Shown here: one piece after another, positions 50,830-59,798 of the stretch
Numbering within the stretch: the first letter of the stretch is position 1
How the letters are laid out: every line of letters begins with the position of its first letter
Origin: Methylobacterium sp. 17Sr1-1
GTDB taxonomy: Bacteria; Pseudomonadota; Alphaproteobacteria; Rhizobiales; Beijerinckiaceae
Length of the DNA stretch: 64,000 bases
NCBI RefSeq assembly: GCF_003173775.1
Contig: NZ_CP029552.1
Location: 5,849,001 to 5,913,000 of the forward strand
Direction: 5' to 3'
The notes under the pieces: generated by a model
Seen by the model: the letters and a program-made list of their open reading frames with translations, nothing else
Database searches by the model: none
Told to the model about the DNA's origin: nothing
Program-made: the position numbers and the translations under genes

Positions 50830-51822
50830 ATGGCGGTACTTGTCACGGGCGGCGCCGGATATATCGGCAGCCATATGGTGCTCGCCCTGATCGATGCCGG
50901 CCACGACGAAGTGGTGGTCCTCGACGATCTCTCGACCGGCTTCGACTGGGCGCTGCCGCCGGAAGTCACGCTGGTGCGCGGCGACGTCGCCGACCAGAAT
51001 CTGGTGGCCGAGACCATCCGCCGGCACAAGATCGACGCCCTGGCGCACTTCGCCGCCAAGATCGTGGTGCCCGACTCGGTGTCGGATCCCCTCGGCTACT
51101 ACCTCGCCAACACCGTCAAGTCGCGCGCGCTGATCGAGGCGGCGATCAAGGCGGGCGTGCGCCACGTGATCTTCTCCTCGACCGCCGCGGTCTACGGCGA
51201 GCCGGCGGTCGTGCCGGTGCCCGAGGACCTGACCCCGAACCCGATCAACCCCTACGGCCGCTCCAAGCTGATGACCGAGTGGATGCTGGAGGACGCCGCC
51301 CGCGCCCACGGCATCAGCTACGTGGTCCTGCGCTACTTCAACGTGGCGGGCGCCGATCCGCGCGGGCGCTCGGGCCAGTCGACCCCCAACGCCACCCACC
51401 TCATCAAGGTCGCGACGCAGGCGGCGTTGGGCAAGCGCGGCCAGCTCGAGGTGTTCGGCACCGACTATCCGACGCCGGACGGCTCGTGCCTGCGCGACTA
51501 CATCCAGGTCTCGGACCTGGCGGCGGCCCACCTCGTGGCGCTCAACCACCTGCGCGGCGGGGGGACGAGCCTGACGCTCAATTGCGGCTACGGCCGCGGC
51601 TACTCGGTGCTGGAGGTGATCGATGTAGTGAAGTCGGTCTCCGGCGTCGACTTCCCGGTCAAGCTCTCGCCGCGCCGCCCCGGCGACCCGTCGCGGATCG
51701 TCGCCGGGGCGGACCGCATCCGGGCCGAGCTCGGCTGGGTGCCGCAGCACGACGACCTGCGCGAGATCGTCACCCAGGCGCTCGCCTGGGAGGAGGCGCT
51801 GGGCCGGCGCAACCGGGTCTGA
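50830..51822 (+). CDS. galE: UDP-glucose 4-epimerase
   Basis: A 330-residue short-chain dehydrogenase-type epimerase interconverting UDP-glucose and UDP-galactose. NAD-binding TGGAGYIGSH at residues 6-15, HFAAKIVVPDSVSDPLGYY, the catalytic Ser in FSSTAAVYG and the YxxxK in NPYGRSKLMTEWM, then RYFNVAGADPRGRSGQ. Forms a UDP-sugar module with galU. Confidence 0.94.
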   Translation: MAVLVTGGAGYIGSHMVLALIDAGHDEVVVLDDLSTGFDWALPPEVTLVRGDVADQNLVAETIRRHKIDALAHFAAKIVVPDSVSDPLGYYLANTVKSRALIEAAIKAGVRHVIFSSTAAVYGEPAVVPVPEDLTPNPINPYGRSKLMTEWMLEDAARAHGISYVVLRYFNVAGADPRGRSGQSTPNATHLIKVATQAALGKRGQLEVFGTDYPTPDGSCLRDYIQVSDLAAAHLVALNHLRGGGTSLTLNCGYGRGYSVLEVIDVVKSVSGVDFPVKLSPRRPGDPSRIVAGADRIRAELGWVPQHDDLREIVTQALAWEEALGRRNRV

Positions 51823-51840
51823 GCCCACGGATCTGAACCC

Positions 51841-53025
51841 ATGCCCCAGACCCGGTTCGTCCTTCGCGCCGCCCTGGCGTTCGGCGCCGTCCTGGTCCTC
51901 GCCGCTCCCGTCGGCGCGGGCGATTTCCGGGCCTTCGTCGAGGAGCTGTGGCCGGCGGCCCAATCGCGAAACGTCTCGCGCGCGACCTTCGACGCGGCGT
52001 TCCGGGGTGTCGCCCCGGACCCCGCGGTGCTGGCGCGCCTGCGCCGCCAGGGCGAGTTCGGCCGCCCCGTCTGGGAGTACCTGACCGGTGCCGTCTCCGC
52101 CGGCCGCATCGCCCGCGGGCGGGCGGAGGCCACGCGCCGCGCCGAGACGCTCGCGGCGATCGAGGCGCGGTACGGCGTGCCCGGCCCGGTGCTGCTGGCC
52201 TTCTGGGGCATCGAATCGGATTTCGGCGCCAGCGCCGGCACGGTGCCGGTGATCCGGGCGCTCGCCACCCTCGCCGAGGCGCGCCACCGCGGCGAGCTGT
52301 TCCGCGACGAATTGCTCGCGGCGCTCGAGATCCTCGAGCACCACGACGTCCAACCCGAGCGGATGCGCGGCTCCTGGGCCGGTGCGATGGGGCAGACGCA
52401 GTTCCTGCCCTCGGCCTACCTGCGCGCCGCGGTCGATTTCGACGGCGACGGACGGCGCGACATCTGGGACTCAGTTCCGGACGCGCTCGCGTCGATCGCG
52501 AGCTTCCTCAAGCAGGCCGGCTGGCGCCGCGACCTGCCCTGGGGCGTCGCCGTGACCCTGCCGGAGGAGTTCGATCTCGCGCGCTACCGCGGCCCGTTCG
52601 CCGACTTCGCCCGGCGCGGGGTGCGGGCCCTCGACGGCGCGGCCCTGCCGGAGGCCGGCGAGGCGAGCCTGTTCCTGCCCGGTGGCGCCGGCGGGACGGC
52701 CTTCCTGATCACCGCCAATTTCGAGGCGATCCGCGCCTACAACACCTCGGATTCCTACGCGCTCGCCATCGGCCACTTCTCCGACCGGATCGCCGGCGGC
52801 CCTCCCCTCGCCGCCCCCTGGCCGACCGGCCCGCGCCTCGACCAGGCCGGGCTCACCGCGCTCCAGCGCGGGCTCTCGGCACGAGCGTTCTACGACGGCC
52901 CGTTCGACGGCCGCGCGGGGCCCAAACTGCGCGAGGCCGTGCGGCGCTACCAGATCGCCGCCGGGCTGCCGGCGGACGGCTACGCCACCCCGGCGCTCCT
53001 GGAGCACCTGCGCGCCGCCCGCTGA
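51841..53025 (+). CDS. Lytic murein transglycosylase (MltB family)
   Basis: A 394-residue periplasmic enzyme that cuts peptidoglycan glycan strands. Signal peptide (LAFGAVLVLAAPVGA), then the SLT domain with the catalytic Glu in LAFWGIESDFGASAGTVPV and WAGAMGQTQFLPSAYLRAAV. A C-terminal peptidoglycan-binding domain follows (LTALQRGLSARAFYDGPFDG, VRRYQIAAGLPADGYATPAL). It starts 18 bases after galE and could belong to the same transcript. Confidence 0.92.
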   Translation: MPQTRFVLRAALAFGAVLVLAAPVGAGDFRAFVEELWPAAQSRNVSRATFDAAFRGVAPDPAVLARLRRQGEFGRPVWEYLTGAVSAGRIARGRAEATRRAETLAAIEARYGVPGPVLLAFWGIESDFGASAGTVPVIRALATLAEARHRGELFRDELLAALEILEHHDVQPERMRGSWAGAMGQTQFLPSAYLRAAVDFDGDGRRDIWDSVPDALASIASFLKQAGWRRDLPWGVAVTLPEEFDLARYRGPFADFARRGVRALDGAALPEAGEASLFLPGGAGGTAFLITANFEAIRAYNTSDSYALAIGHFSDRIAGGPPLAAPWPTGPRLDQAGLTALQRGLSARAFYDGPFDGRAGPKLREAVRRYQIAAGLPADGYATPALLEHLRAAR

Positions 53026-53107
53026 CCTGCCTGGAGCGAGCAGGCGTGGACAAGCCGGTCCGGCTTCCGTCAGGATCCGGGGCGAGAGTTCAGGAGACAC
53101 GGACACC

Positions 53108-53905
53108 ATGGCTCACGCACTCGGCGCGCCGGCCGGCGAGCGGATTCCCGACGGCCTCAACCAGCCCGACCTCGCGGGGCCCGAGGTGCGCCGCGCCAAG
53201 GAGGACCTGGCGGCGTGCTTCCGCATGGCGGCGCGCCACGGCCTCGAAGAGGGCATCTGCAACCACTTCTCGGCGATGGTGCCGGGCTACGACGACCTCT
53301 TCCTCGTCAACCCCTACGGCTACGCCTTCGCGGAGCTCACCGCCTCGAAGCTCCTGGTCTGCGACTTCCACGGCAACGTCGTGGCGGGCGAGAGCCAGCC
53401 GGAGGCGACCGCCTTCTACATCCATGCCCGCCTGCACAAGCGCATCCCGCGGGCGCGGGTGGCGTTCCACACCCACATGCCCTACGCCACCGCCCTCTCG
53501 ATGACCGAGGGCGATCCCCTGATCTTCGCCGGGCAGACCGCGCTGAAGTTCTACGGCCGCACCGCCTTCGACCGGAACTACAACGGCCTCGCCCTGGACA
53601 CCGCTGAGGGCGACCGCATCGCCGACAGCGTCGGCGAGGCCGACATCGTGTTCATGAAGAACCACGGCGTGATGGTGCTCGGGCCCACCATCGCGGAGGC
53701 CTGGGACGACCTCTACTACCTGGAGCGCGCGGCGGAGGTGCAGGTTCTCGCCCTCTCGACCGGCCGGCAGGTCCTGCCGGTCGATCCCGCCATCGCCGAA
53801 GCCGCCTACCGCCAGATGCGCGAGGGCGACCCCGAATCGGCCCGCCTCCACCTCGCGGCGGTGCGCCGGCGGCTGGACCGGGAGGAGCCGGACTACGCCG
53901 AGTGA
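53108..53905 (+). CDS. Class II aldolase/adducin family protein
   Basis: A 265-residue cytoplasmic protein with the class II aldolase fold: ICNHFSAMVPGYDDLFLVNP, the zinc-binding RVAFHTHMPYATALSM (His-x-His) and MKNHGVMVLGPTIAEAWDDL with the third His. Relatives act on sugar phosphates or are adducin-like proteins of unknown activity. GAGACACGGACACC precedes the ATG. Its end overlaps the convergent DUF4267 gene by 13 bases. Confidence 0.88.
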   Translation: MAHALGAPAGERIPDGLNQPDLAGPEVRRAKEDLAACFRMAARHGLEEGICNHFSAMVPGYDDLFLVNPYGYAFAELTASKLLVCDFHGNVVAGESQPEATAFYIHARLHKRIPRARVAFHTHMPYATALSMTEGDPLIFAGQTALKFYGRTAFDRNYNGLALDTAEGDRIADSVGEADIVFMKNHGVMVLGPTIAEAWDDLYYLERAAEVQVLALSTGRQVLPVDPAIAEAAYRQMREGDPESARLHLAAVRRRLDREEPDYAE

Positions 53906-54315
53906 TTACGTCGGGCGAGCCACAGGGCGGTGAGCGCCAGCACGCCGGCGCTCACCCCGTGCAACGCCACCTGCCACCACGCCGCCGTCCCGGCGGACAG
54001 GATGAGCACGAGGTCGCAGGCCGGGATGACGAGGCTCGCGGCGAGGACGATCGCCACGGCGCGCCGGGTCGAGAACAGGGCGAGGCCGGCGAGATAGAGC
54101 GCGAGGGCGGCGTCGCGGGCGCCGATCGCACGCAGGGCCGTGCGGCCGATCCCTTCGGGCGCAGGCACGCCGTAGATCAGCGCGCCGAGGGCGGGCGCCG
54201 CCAGGAACAGGGCGGCGAGGGCGAGGAAGACCAGCGCCAGGCCCAGCACGGCCCAGAGGCGGAGATCTGCGGGGGTGAGGCGGCCGTCTCCGGGGGGTGG
54301 GCTGCGCGGATCCAT
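53893..54315 (-). CDS. DUF4267-type small membrane protein
   Basis: A 140-residue protein with four hydrophobic segments (LWAVLGLALVFLALAALFLA, AALALYLAGLALFS, AVAIVLAASLVIPACDLVLI, VALHGVSAGVLALTALWL). The central RTALRAIGARDAALALYLAG matches the DUF4267 pattern. Function unknown. ATG 54315 is taken; a GTG at 54354 is in frame but adds residues without family support. Confidence 0.65.
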   Translation of the reverse strand: MDPRSPPPGDGRLTPADLRLWAVLGLALVFLALAALFLAAPALGALIYGVPAPEGIGRTALRAIGARDAALALYLAGLALFSTRRAVAIVLAASLVIPACDLVLILSAGTAAWWQVALHGVSAGVLALTALWLARRNHSA

Positions 54316-54420
54316 CCCGTCGGTATGTCGGGAGGGGCTTCCGGGCTCCTTCACCTGGGTTGCATGAGACGCTCTTCGGCAAGCGTCGCGTGAGATTCAC
54401 GGATGCTCATCTGCCAGGCC

Positions 54421-54456
54421 GTCATCCCGGGTTCCGCTGCGCGGCCCCGGGATGAC
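54421..54456. repeat. REP-like palindrome
   Basis: GTCATCCCGGG (54421-54431) pairs with CCCGGGATGAC (54446-54456), and the loop contains CCGCTGCGCGG, a second small stem. Variants are at 35217-35255 and 63011-63042. Such elements are frequent between genes in this kind of genome. Confidence 0.75.
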
Positions 54457-54496
54457 GTGGAGGGTGTCATCTCCGTCGTGACGATTCGACGGTTCG

Positions 54497-55507
54497 TCAG
54501 AGTTCCAGGATCGCCTTGATCACCCCCGCCTCCGGCCGCAACCAGTCCTGGAACAGCGCGGGCCCGTCCGCCAGCGCCCCGCGATGGGTGCGCAGGGCCT
54601 GGGTGGGCACGCGGCCGGCCTGCATCTGGCGCACCACCTCGGCGAAGTCGTCGGGTTGGGCGTTGCGGCTGGCGAACAGGGTGGTCTCGCGCTTGTGGAA
54701 CTCGGGATCCGAGAACACGATGTCGTCGCGCACCACGCTCACCAGCACGTAGCGCCCGCCATGGCCGACGAAGCCGAAGCCGCGCTGCATCGCGGCGCGG
54801 TTGCCGGTGCAGTCGATCACGCAATCGTAGAAGTCGCCCGCGGTGGCGGCCCCGGCCTTCGCCTCGGCCTCGTCGTTGGCGGTGAGCAGCGCGTCGGCGC
54901 CGAGCGCATCTCGCGTGAAGGCGAGCCGGTCCTCGCGCAGATCCATGACGGTGACGTGGGCGCCGCGGGCCTTGGCGAAGATCACCGCCGACATGCCGAT
55001 CGGCCCCGAGCCGACCACCAGCACGCGATCATCCTTCGTGATGCCGCCGCGCTTCACCCCGTGCGCGCCGATCGCCAGGAACTCGATCATCGCGGCGTCG
55101 TCGAGGGGCGTGTCGCCCACCGGCACGACGTTTTGCGCCGGGACGCTGATCAGCTCCGCCATGCCGCCGTCGCAATGAACGCCGAGCACGCTGATGTTCT
55201 GGCAGGCATTGGTCACCCCCTTGCGGCAGGCGACGCAGTGTCCGCAGGACAGGTAGGGAACGATATAGCAGTTCTGCCCCGCCTCGAGACCGCTGCCGGC
55301 GGGCGCCCGCTCGATCGTGCCGGACAATTCGTGGCCCATCACCCGCGGATATTGCAGGAACGGGTGCTTGCCCTGGTAGATGTGGAAATCCGTGCCGCAG
55401 ATGCCGACCCGGCGGATGCGCACCAGCGCCTCGCCCTCGGCCGGGACCGGCTCCGGCCGCTCGGTCACGCGCAAGCGACCCGGCTCGTCGCAGAGGAGCA
55501 CCTTCAT
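54497..55507 (-). CDS. Zinc-dependent alcohol/sugar-acid dehydrogenase (MDR family)
   Basis: A 336-residue medium-chain dehydrogenase. Catalytic zinc: GICGTDFHIYQG and VMGHELSG. Structural zinc: SCGHCVACRKGVTNACQN. NAD(P)-binding: VLVVGSGPIGMSAVIFAKAR. Closest in layout to L-idonate/L-galactonate/L-gulonate 5-dehydrogenases. Together with the UxaB-like reductase and ABC transporter to its right, it probably oxidises a sugar acid or polyol taken up by that transporter; the substrate is not determined. Confidence 0.85.
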   Translation of the reverse strand: MKVLLCDEPGRLRVTERPEPVPAEGEALVRIRRVGICGTDFHIYQGKHPFLQYPRVMGHELSGTIERAPAGSGLEAGQNCYIVPYLSCGHCVACRKGVTNACQNISVLGVHCDGGMAELISVPAQNVVPVGDTPLDDAAMIEFLAIGAHGVKRGGITKDDRVLVVGSGPIGMSAVIFAKARGAHVTVMDLREDRLAFTRDALGADALLTANDEAEAKAGAATAGDFYDCVIDCTGNRAAMQRGFGFVGHGGRYVLVSVVRDDIVFSDPEFHKRETTLFASRNAQPDDFAEVVRQMQAGRVPTQALRTHRGALADGPALFQDWLRPEAGVIKAILEL

Positions 55508-55574
55508 GGGGATGTGTCTTTCGAGAGAATGAGGTCGGGATAGGCTGACGGCTCGAAGTAGAAGCGCAGACCTT

Positions 55575-55600
55575 CCCCTCTCCCCGCCCGCGGGGAGAGG
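55575..55600. repeat. GC palindrome between dehydrogenase and binding-protein genes
   Basis: CCTCTCCCCGC followed by CCGCGGGGAGAGG forms an 11-bp hairpin. It lies in the 115-base gap of the leftward operon and belongs to the same family as the repeats at 14271, 25881 and 29812. Confidence 0.6.
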
Positions 55601-55622
55601 AGGAATCCGCGCCTTATCCTGA

Positions 55623-56405
55623 CTACGCCAGCATCTCGGCCGGCAGGTCGCTGCCGTGATACTTCTTGTAGATGGCGTTGAGCTGGCCGTTGCGCAGGTT
55701 CTTGCGCACCCACTCGTTCAACGCGGTCTGGAGCTTGGCCTCGCCCTTGCGGATGCCGATCGCGTAGGGGAACGTCCGCATCACGATCTTGGTCTCGAAC
55801 GGCTCCGGAGGTTTCCGGCTATTGGCGGTGTTCATCACCTGCGGCGACGTCGCCACCATGTCGACCTGGCCCGACACCATCGCGGTGATCAGCGTGGCGT
55901 CGTCGTCGTAGCGCACCATCTGGGCGCCCTGGGCCCTGGTGGTCGCTTCCTTGTCGTTGGTGCTGCCGCGGGTGGTGCCGAGGCGCTTGCCGACGACCGC
56001 GGCGTAATCCTTGATCTCGCGGCCCTTCGGCCCGGCGATCACCGCCTGGATCACCCCGTAGGGATCCGAGAAGTCGATCACCTTCTGGCGCTCCTCGTTC
56101 ACGCTGAACGAGGCGATCACCATGTCGGCCTTGCCGGTGAGCAGGAACGGCACCCGGTTCGGGCTCGTCACCTGCACGATCTCCAGCGGCAGCTCCCACT
56201 CGGCGGCGAGCAGGCGGGCGGTCTCGACGTCGGAACCGGTCGGCTGCATCGCGGCATCGGTCATGCCGAAGGGCGGCGAGCCGAGATCGAGGGCGACGAG
56301 CAGCTTCTTGCGGCTCTTGATCGTGTCGAGCGTGTCGGCGAGGGCCGGCATCGCCAGGGTGGAGGCGGCCGCGAGGCCGCCGGCCAGGAAGGTCCTGCGT
56401 TTCAT
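55623..56405 (-). CDS. Polar-amino-acid-type ABC transporter substrate-binding protein
   Basis: A 260-residue periplasmic protein. Signal peptide with twin Arg-like start (MKRRTFLAGGLAAASTLAMP, ending ALADT). The family 3 solute-binding fold shows in LVALDLGSPPFGMTDAAMQP, KADMVIASFSVNEERQKVID, FSDPYGVIQAVIAG and FPYAIGIRKGEAKLQTALNE. Usual ligands are polar amino acids or opines, but the adjacent sugar-acid enzymes suggest an acidic sugar-derived ligand. AGGAG precedes ATG 56405. Confidence 0.88.
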   Translation of the reverse strand: MKRRTFLAGGLAAASTLAMPALADTLDTIKSRKKLLVALDLGSPPFGMTDAAMQPTGSDVETARLLAAEWELPLEIVQVTSPNRVPFLLTGKADMVIASFSVNEERQKVIDFSDPYGVIQAVIAGPKGREIKDYAAVVGKRLGTTRGSTNDKEATTRAQGAQMVRYDDDATLITAMVSGQVDMVATSPQVMNTANSRKPPEPFETKIVMRTFPYAIGIRKGEAKLQTALNEWVRKNLRNGQLNAIYKKYHGSDLPAEMLA

Positions 56406-56423
56406 CCCCAAATCTCCTGTTGG

Positions 56424-57152
56424 TTACAGCCCGCTGCCGACGAAGTCGCGCAACTCGGGTGTGCGTGGGTTGTCGAGGTCGCGGCCGGCCAAGGTCTCCC
56501 AGACCCGGCCCTGGCGCATGTAGATGACGGTGCCGGCGACGCGCCGGGCGAAGCCCATCTCGTGGGTGACGAGGATCATGGTCATGCCGCCGCGGGCGAG
56601 ATCCTCCATGACCTTCAGCACCTCGGACGTGAGCTGCGGGTCGAGGGCGGAGGTGACCTCGTCGAACAGCATCACCTGCGGCTGCATGGCGAGCGACCGC
56701 GCGATGGCGACGCGCTGCTGCTGCCCGCCGGACAGCTGCTCGGGGTAGTGCTCGGCCTTCTCGGAAAGCCCCACCCGGGCCAGGCACTCCATCGCGAGGT
56801 CGCGGGCCTCCCCCCGCTTGATCCCCTTCACGCAGGTCGGCGCCAGCATGATGTTCTGGAGGGCCGTCAGGTGCGGGAAGAGGTTGTAGCTCTGGAAGAC
56901 GATGCCGACGGAGAGCCGCAACGCCCGCTTGTCGAGGGTGGGGGCGTGGATCGCGTGGCCGCAGACCTCGATCGCCCCCTCCTCGATCGTCTCCAGCGCA
57001 TTGATGCAGCGGAGCGCCGTGGATTTCCCGGAGCCGGACTGGCCGATCAGCGCCACCACCTCGCCGCGGCCGACCTCGAACGAGACGCCGTCGAGGACCT
57101 TCAGCGGGCCGAAGCTCTTGTGGACGTTGGCAAGCTTAACGACGGCCGACAT
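56424..57152 (-). CDS. Polar-amino-acid-type ABC transporter ATP-binding protein
   Basis: A 242-residue ATPase: Walker A GQSGSGKST (residues 37-45), signature LSGGQQQRVAIARSL, Walker B VMLFDEVTSALDP and switch VTHEMGFARRV. GlnQ/HisP type. It overlaps the upstream permease gene by 17 bases and precedes the binding-protein gene by 18. Confidence 0.92.
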   Translation of the reverse strand: MSAVVKLANVHKSFGPLKVLDGVSFEVGRGEVVALIGQSGSGKSTALRCINALETIEEGAIEVCGHAIHAPTLDKRALRLSVGIVFQSYNLFPHLTALQNIMLAPTCVKGIKRGEARDLAMECLARVGLSEKAEHYPEQLSGGQQQRVAIARSLAMQPQVMLFDEVTSALDPQLTSEVLKVMEDLARGGMTMILVTHEMGFARRVAGTVIYMRQGRVWETLAGRDLDNPRTPELRDFVGSGL

Positions 57153-57789
57153 TGAGCCTCCTCTCCAGCCCGCGGCTCCAGGCCGACAGCGGATAGCAGA
57201 TGGCGAAGTAGAAGATCGCCACGGTCACGAAGATGATGAAGGGCTGGAAGATCGAGTTGTTGATGAGCTTGCCGGCCTGCGACAGCTCGACGAAGCCGAC
57301 GACCGAGGCGAGCGAGGTGTTCTTGACGATCTGGACCAGGAACCCGACGGTGGGGGCGGTGGCGAGCCGCATCGCCTGGGGCAGCACGACCCGGGTGAGC
57401 CGCTGCCAGGGCGACAGGGCGAGGCATTCCGCCGCCTCCCACTGGGTCTTCGGCACCGCCTCGATGCAGCCGCGCCAGATCTCGCCGAGGAAGCCCGAGG
57501 CGTAGATCGTGAGCCCGGCGCCGGCCGCGATCAGCGCCGGCAGCTGGTCGAAACCCGCGATGGCGAGGCCGAAATAGATCATGAACAGCAGGATCAGGAG
57601 CGGCGTGCCCTGCACCACCTGCACGTACACCGTGGCCAGCCCCCGCACGATCCGGTTCGGCGAGATGCGGGCGAGCGCCACGCAAAAGCCGAGGAGGCCG
57701 CCGCCGATGAAGGCTATTGCCGAAAGCGCCAGCGTCCAGCCCGCGGCCTGGAGCAGGAACCAGAGGTGCTGGGGTCCGAAAGTGGGCAT
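57136..57789 (-). CDS. Polar-amino-acid-type ABC transporter permease 2
   Basis: A 217-residue permease with about five membrane segments (GWTLALSAIAFIGGGLLGFC, GTPLLILLFMIYFGLAIAGF, FIIFVTVAIFYFAICYPLSA) and the EAA loop EAAECLALSPWQRLTRVVLP. HisM/GlnP family. It should pair with the permease at 57803-58486. Confidence 0.9.
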   Translation of the reverse strand: MPTFGPQHLWFLLQAAGWTLALSAIAFIGGGLLGFCVALARISPNRIVRGLATVYVQVVQGTPLLILLFMIYFGLAIAGFDQLPALIAAGAGLTIYASGFLGEIWRGCIEAVPKTQWEAAECLALSPWQRLTRVVLPQAMRLATAPTVGFLVQIVKNTSLASVVGFVELSQAGKLINNSIFQPFIIFVTVAIFYFAICYPLSAWSRGLERRLNVGRR

Positions 57790-57802
57790 CTCCCCCTCCC
57801 CT

Positions 57803-58486
57803 CTAGAGCGCCGTGCCGAGCTTGCGCCGGCGGGTGAAGACGAGGAGGCCGAAGCCCCAGAAGGCCCAGCGCACGACGAAGGACAGGGCGAGGTAGACGA
57901 GGCCGACGACGATGTAGGTCTCGAAGCTGCGGAAGGTGTCGGACTGGATGCGGTTCGCCACCGCCGTCAGCTCCTCGGCCGAGATCTGCGAGCAGATCGA
58001 CGAGGCGAGCATCAGCAGCACGTACTGGCTGACCAGCGCCGGATAGACCCGCTCGATCGCCGGGCGCAACACCACGTGCCAGTAGATCTGGCGGCGGTTC
58101 AGCCCCAGGCACTCCCCGGCCTCGACCTGCGCCCTGTGGATGCTCTCGATCCCGGCGCGCATGATCTCGCAGGTATAGGCCACCACGTTGACGACGAGGG
58201 CGAGCACCGCCGCCACGTTGGCATCGACCCGCAGGCCGAGCACCGCGATGCCGAAATAGACCAGGAAGATCTGCACGAGCAGCGGCGTGTTGCGGATCAC
58301 CTCGACATAGGCGCCGACGACCCGCTTCACCCAGGGCGGCCCGTCGGCCCGCGCGATGGCGCAGAGCGCGCCGCCGACGAAGCCGAGCACCGTCGCCAGC
58401 GCCGAGAGCTGGAGCGTCAGCCAGACCCCGGCGGCGAAGTCGCGCCAGTACGGCAGCAGCGCGGCGAAATCGAACTGGTAGGTCAT
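57803..58486 (-). CDS. Polar-amino-acid-type ABC transporter permease 1
   Basis: A 227-residue permease: AGVWLTLQLSALATVLGFVG, NTPLLVQIFLVYFGIAVLGL, EAA loop EAGECLGLNRRQIYWHVVLR and a final VGLVYLALSFVVRWAFWGFG. Pairs with permease 2. Its start overlaps the UxaB-like stop (ATGA), which ties transport and catabolism into one operon. Confidence 0.9.
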   Translation of the reverse strand: MTYQFDFAALLPYWRDFAAGVWLTLQLSALATVLGFVGGALCAIARADGPPWVKRVVGAYVEVIRNTPLLVQIFLVYFGIAVLGLRVDANVAAVLALVVNVVAYTCEIMRAGIESIHRAQVEAGECLGLNRRQIYWHVVLRPAIERVYPALVSQYVLLMLASSICSQISAEELTAVANRIQSDTFRSFETYIVVGLVYLALSFVVRWAFWGFGLLVFTRRRKLGTAL

Positions 58487-59649
58487 GCCGCGCCCGAGGC
58501 CGGATAGGCGGCGGCGAGCGCGCGCAGGACCGGCGCGGGCGGCTGCGTGCCCGCCTCCTCGACCCAGGCCAGGAAGGCGGGGATCCGCCGCTCGACCTTC
58601 TGGACGTGGTTCTGGGCGATGTCGGAGAGGCGGTGGTTCAGGTAGGGGTTGAGGAACCGGTCGAGGGTGGCGGCGACGTAGGCCTCGGCCTCCGCCCCCA
58701 TCCCGCGGGCGGAAAATCCCGGCACCACCTCGTCGCGGTAGAGCGCGTCGAGCCGCGCCCGGATCGCCGGATCGGCCAGGATCTCGCGCACGGTCTCGGC
58801 TTCGGGCCGGCCCTCGCGCTGCCAGATCTCGGCGAGGAACGTGTGGCCGAGATTGAGGATGTGCAGCTTCAGCCGCTCGTAGGGTTCGAGATCGTCGGCG
58901 AGCACGATGCAAGGATGCTCGCAGGGGAGCACGAGGCCGGGCCGGCGCTCGATCGCCCACAGGGCGTAGGGCTCGGCCACGGCGCCCACCGGCTCGATCG
59001 GCTCGGAGACGATGCGGTCGACGAGGGTGTCGGTGAAGGTCACGCCCTCGCGCAGCCAGGTCCGGAAGGCGTCCGGCAGTCCGGCCTCGCCCGCGAGGTC
59101 GAGGACCAGGCCCTGGAGCACCCGGCCGTTGCGGTTGATCAGCTCGCAGGGCAGCACCGTGAGCGGGCGCCCGCCCGCCTGCCAGCGGCGGTAGAGGAGC
59201 TGGGTCAGCTTGCCCGGAAACGAGGCCGGGGGATGCGCCTCGACCCATCCCGCACCGCGGTCGGAGGCGGCCATCGCGTAGCCGGTATCGCCGGTATTCG
59301 AGAGGACGATCTCGGCCTCCTCGACGAACAGGGCCGTCACGGCGTCCCAATCGGTCGTCGCCGAGAGGCCGCGGTCGATGCTGGTGACGGTGACCTGCCG
59401 CTCGACCGGGGCGCCGTCCGCGATGCCACGGATGACGACCGGATAGCCCTCCGGCGCCCCGAAGGCGGCGACGCGTCCGGCGCGGGAGGCCGCGCCCGAG
59501 GTCTGCACCACCGCGACCGGGCCGACCGCCTGGCCGGCCTCGCGCGCCTCGTGGATGAAGAGGTCGGCATGGGCCTGCAGGAAGCGGCTGGTGCCGAACT
59601 GGACGACCCGCCGGGTCGGACGGGTGCTGCTCTCGGGGGCGACGCTCAT
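58483..59649 (-). CDS. Mannitol dehydrogenase-family reductase (UxaB-like)
   Basis: A 388-residue NAD-dependent enzyme of the polyol long-chain dehydrogenase family: VVQFGTSRFLQAHADLFIHE at the nucleotide-binding end, EIVLSNTGDTGYAM, LTVLPCELINRNGRVLQGLV, and the active-site KLHILNLGHTFLAEIWQREG (Lys, Asn, His). Layout matches tagaturonate/fructuronate reductases. First gene of the leftward operon. ATG 59649 is preferred to the in-frame TTG at 59655. Confidence 0.85.
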   Translation of the reverse strand: MSVAPESSTRPTRRVVQFGTSRFLQAHADLFIHEAREAGQAVGPVAVVQTSGAASRAGRVAAFGAPEGYPVVIRGIADGAPVERQVTVTSIDRGLSATTDWDAVTALFVEEAEIVLSNTGDTGYAMAASDRGAGWVEAHPPASFPGKLTQLLYRRWQAGGRPLTVLPCELINRNGRVLQGLVLDLAGEAGLPDAFRTWLREGVTFTDTLVDRIVSEPIEPVGAVAEPYALWAIERRPGLVLPCEHPCIVLADDLEPYERLKLHILNLGHTFLAEIWQREGRPEAETVREILADPAIRARLDALYRDEVVPGFSARGMGAEAEAYVAATLDRFLNPYLNHRLSDIAQNHVQKVERRIPAFLAWVEEAGTQPPAPVLRALAAAYPASGAA

Positions 59650-59717
59650 GCGCAACGCGCCGCACAGGCGGAAATGCTGCCGATCGGGGCCATGGGCGTG
59701 TCCTCACCGAATGGGGC

Positions 59718-59737
59718 TTATGTATTATCATGCATAA
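59718..59737. promoter_or_regulatory. Palindromic operator candidate
   Basis: TTATGTAT (59718-59725) and ATGCATAA (59730-59737), 7 of 8 positions complementary, with a four-base centre. It lies between the divergent UxaB-like operon (start 59649) and the GntR regulator (start 59799), in an AT-rich island within GC-rich DNA. It is the natural place for the regulator to bind and control both directions. Confidence 0.55.
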
Positions 59738-59798
59738 AGAACCGCCCGGCTCCGGCTGTCAAACGGTTTTTTATGTGCGAAAAGCCGCCTGAAGGCGG

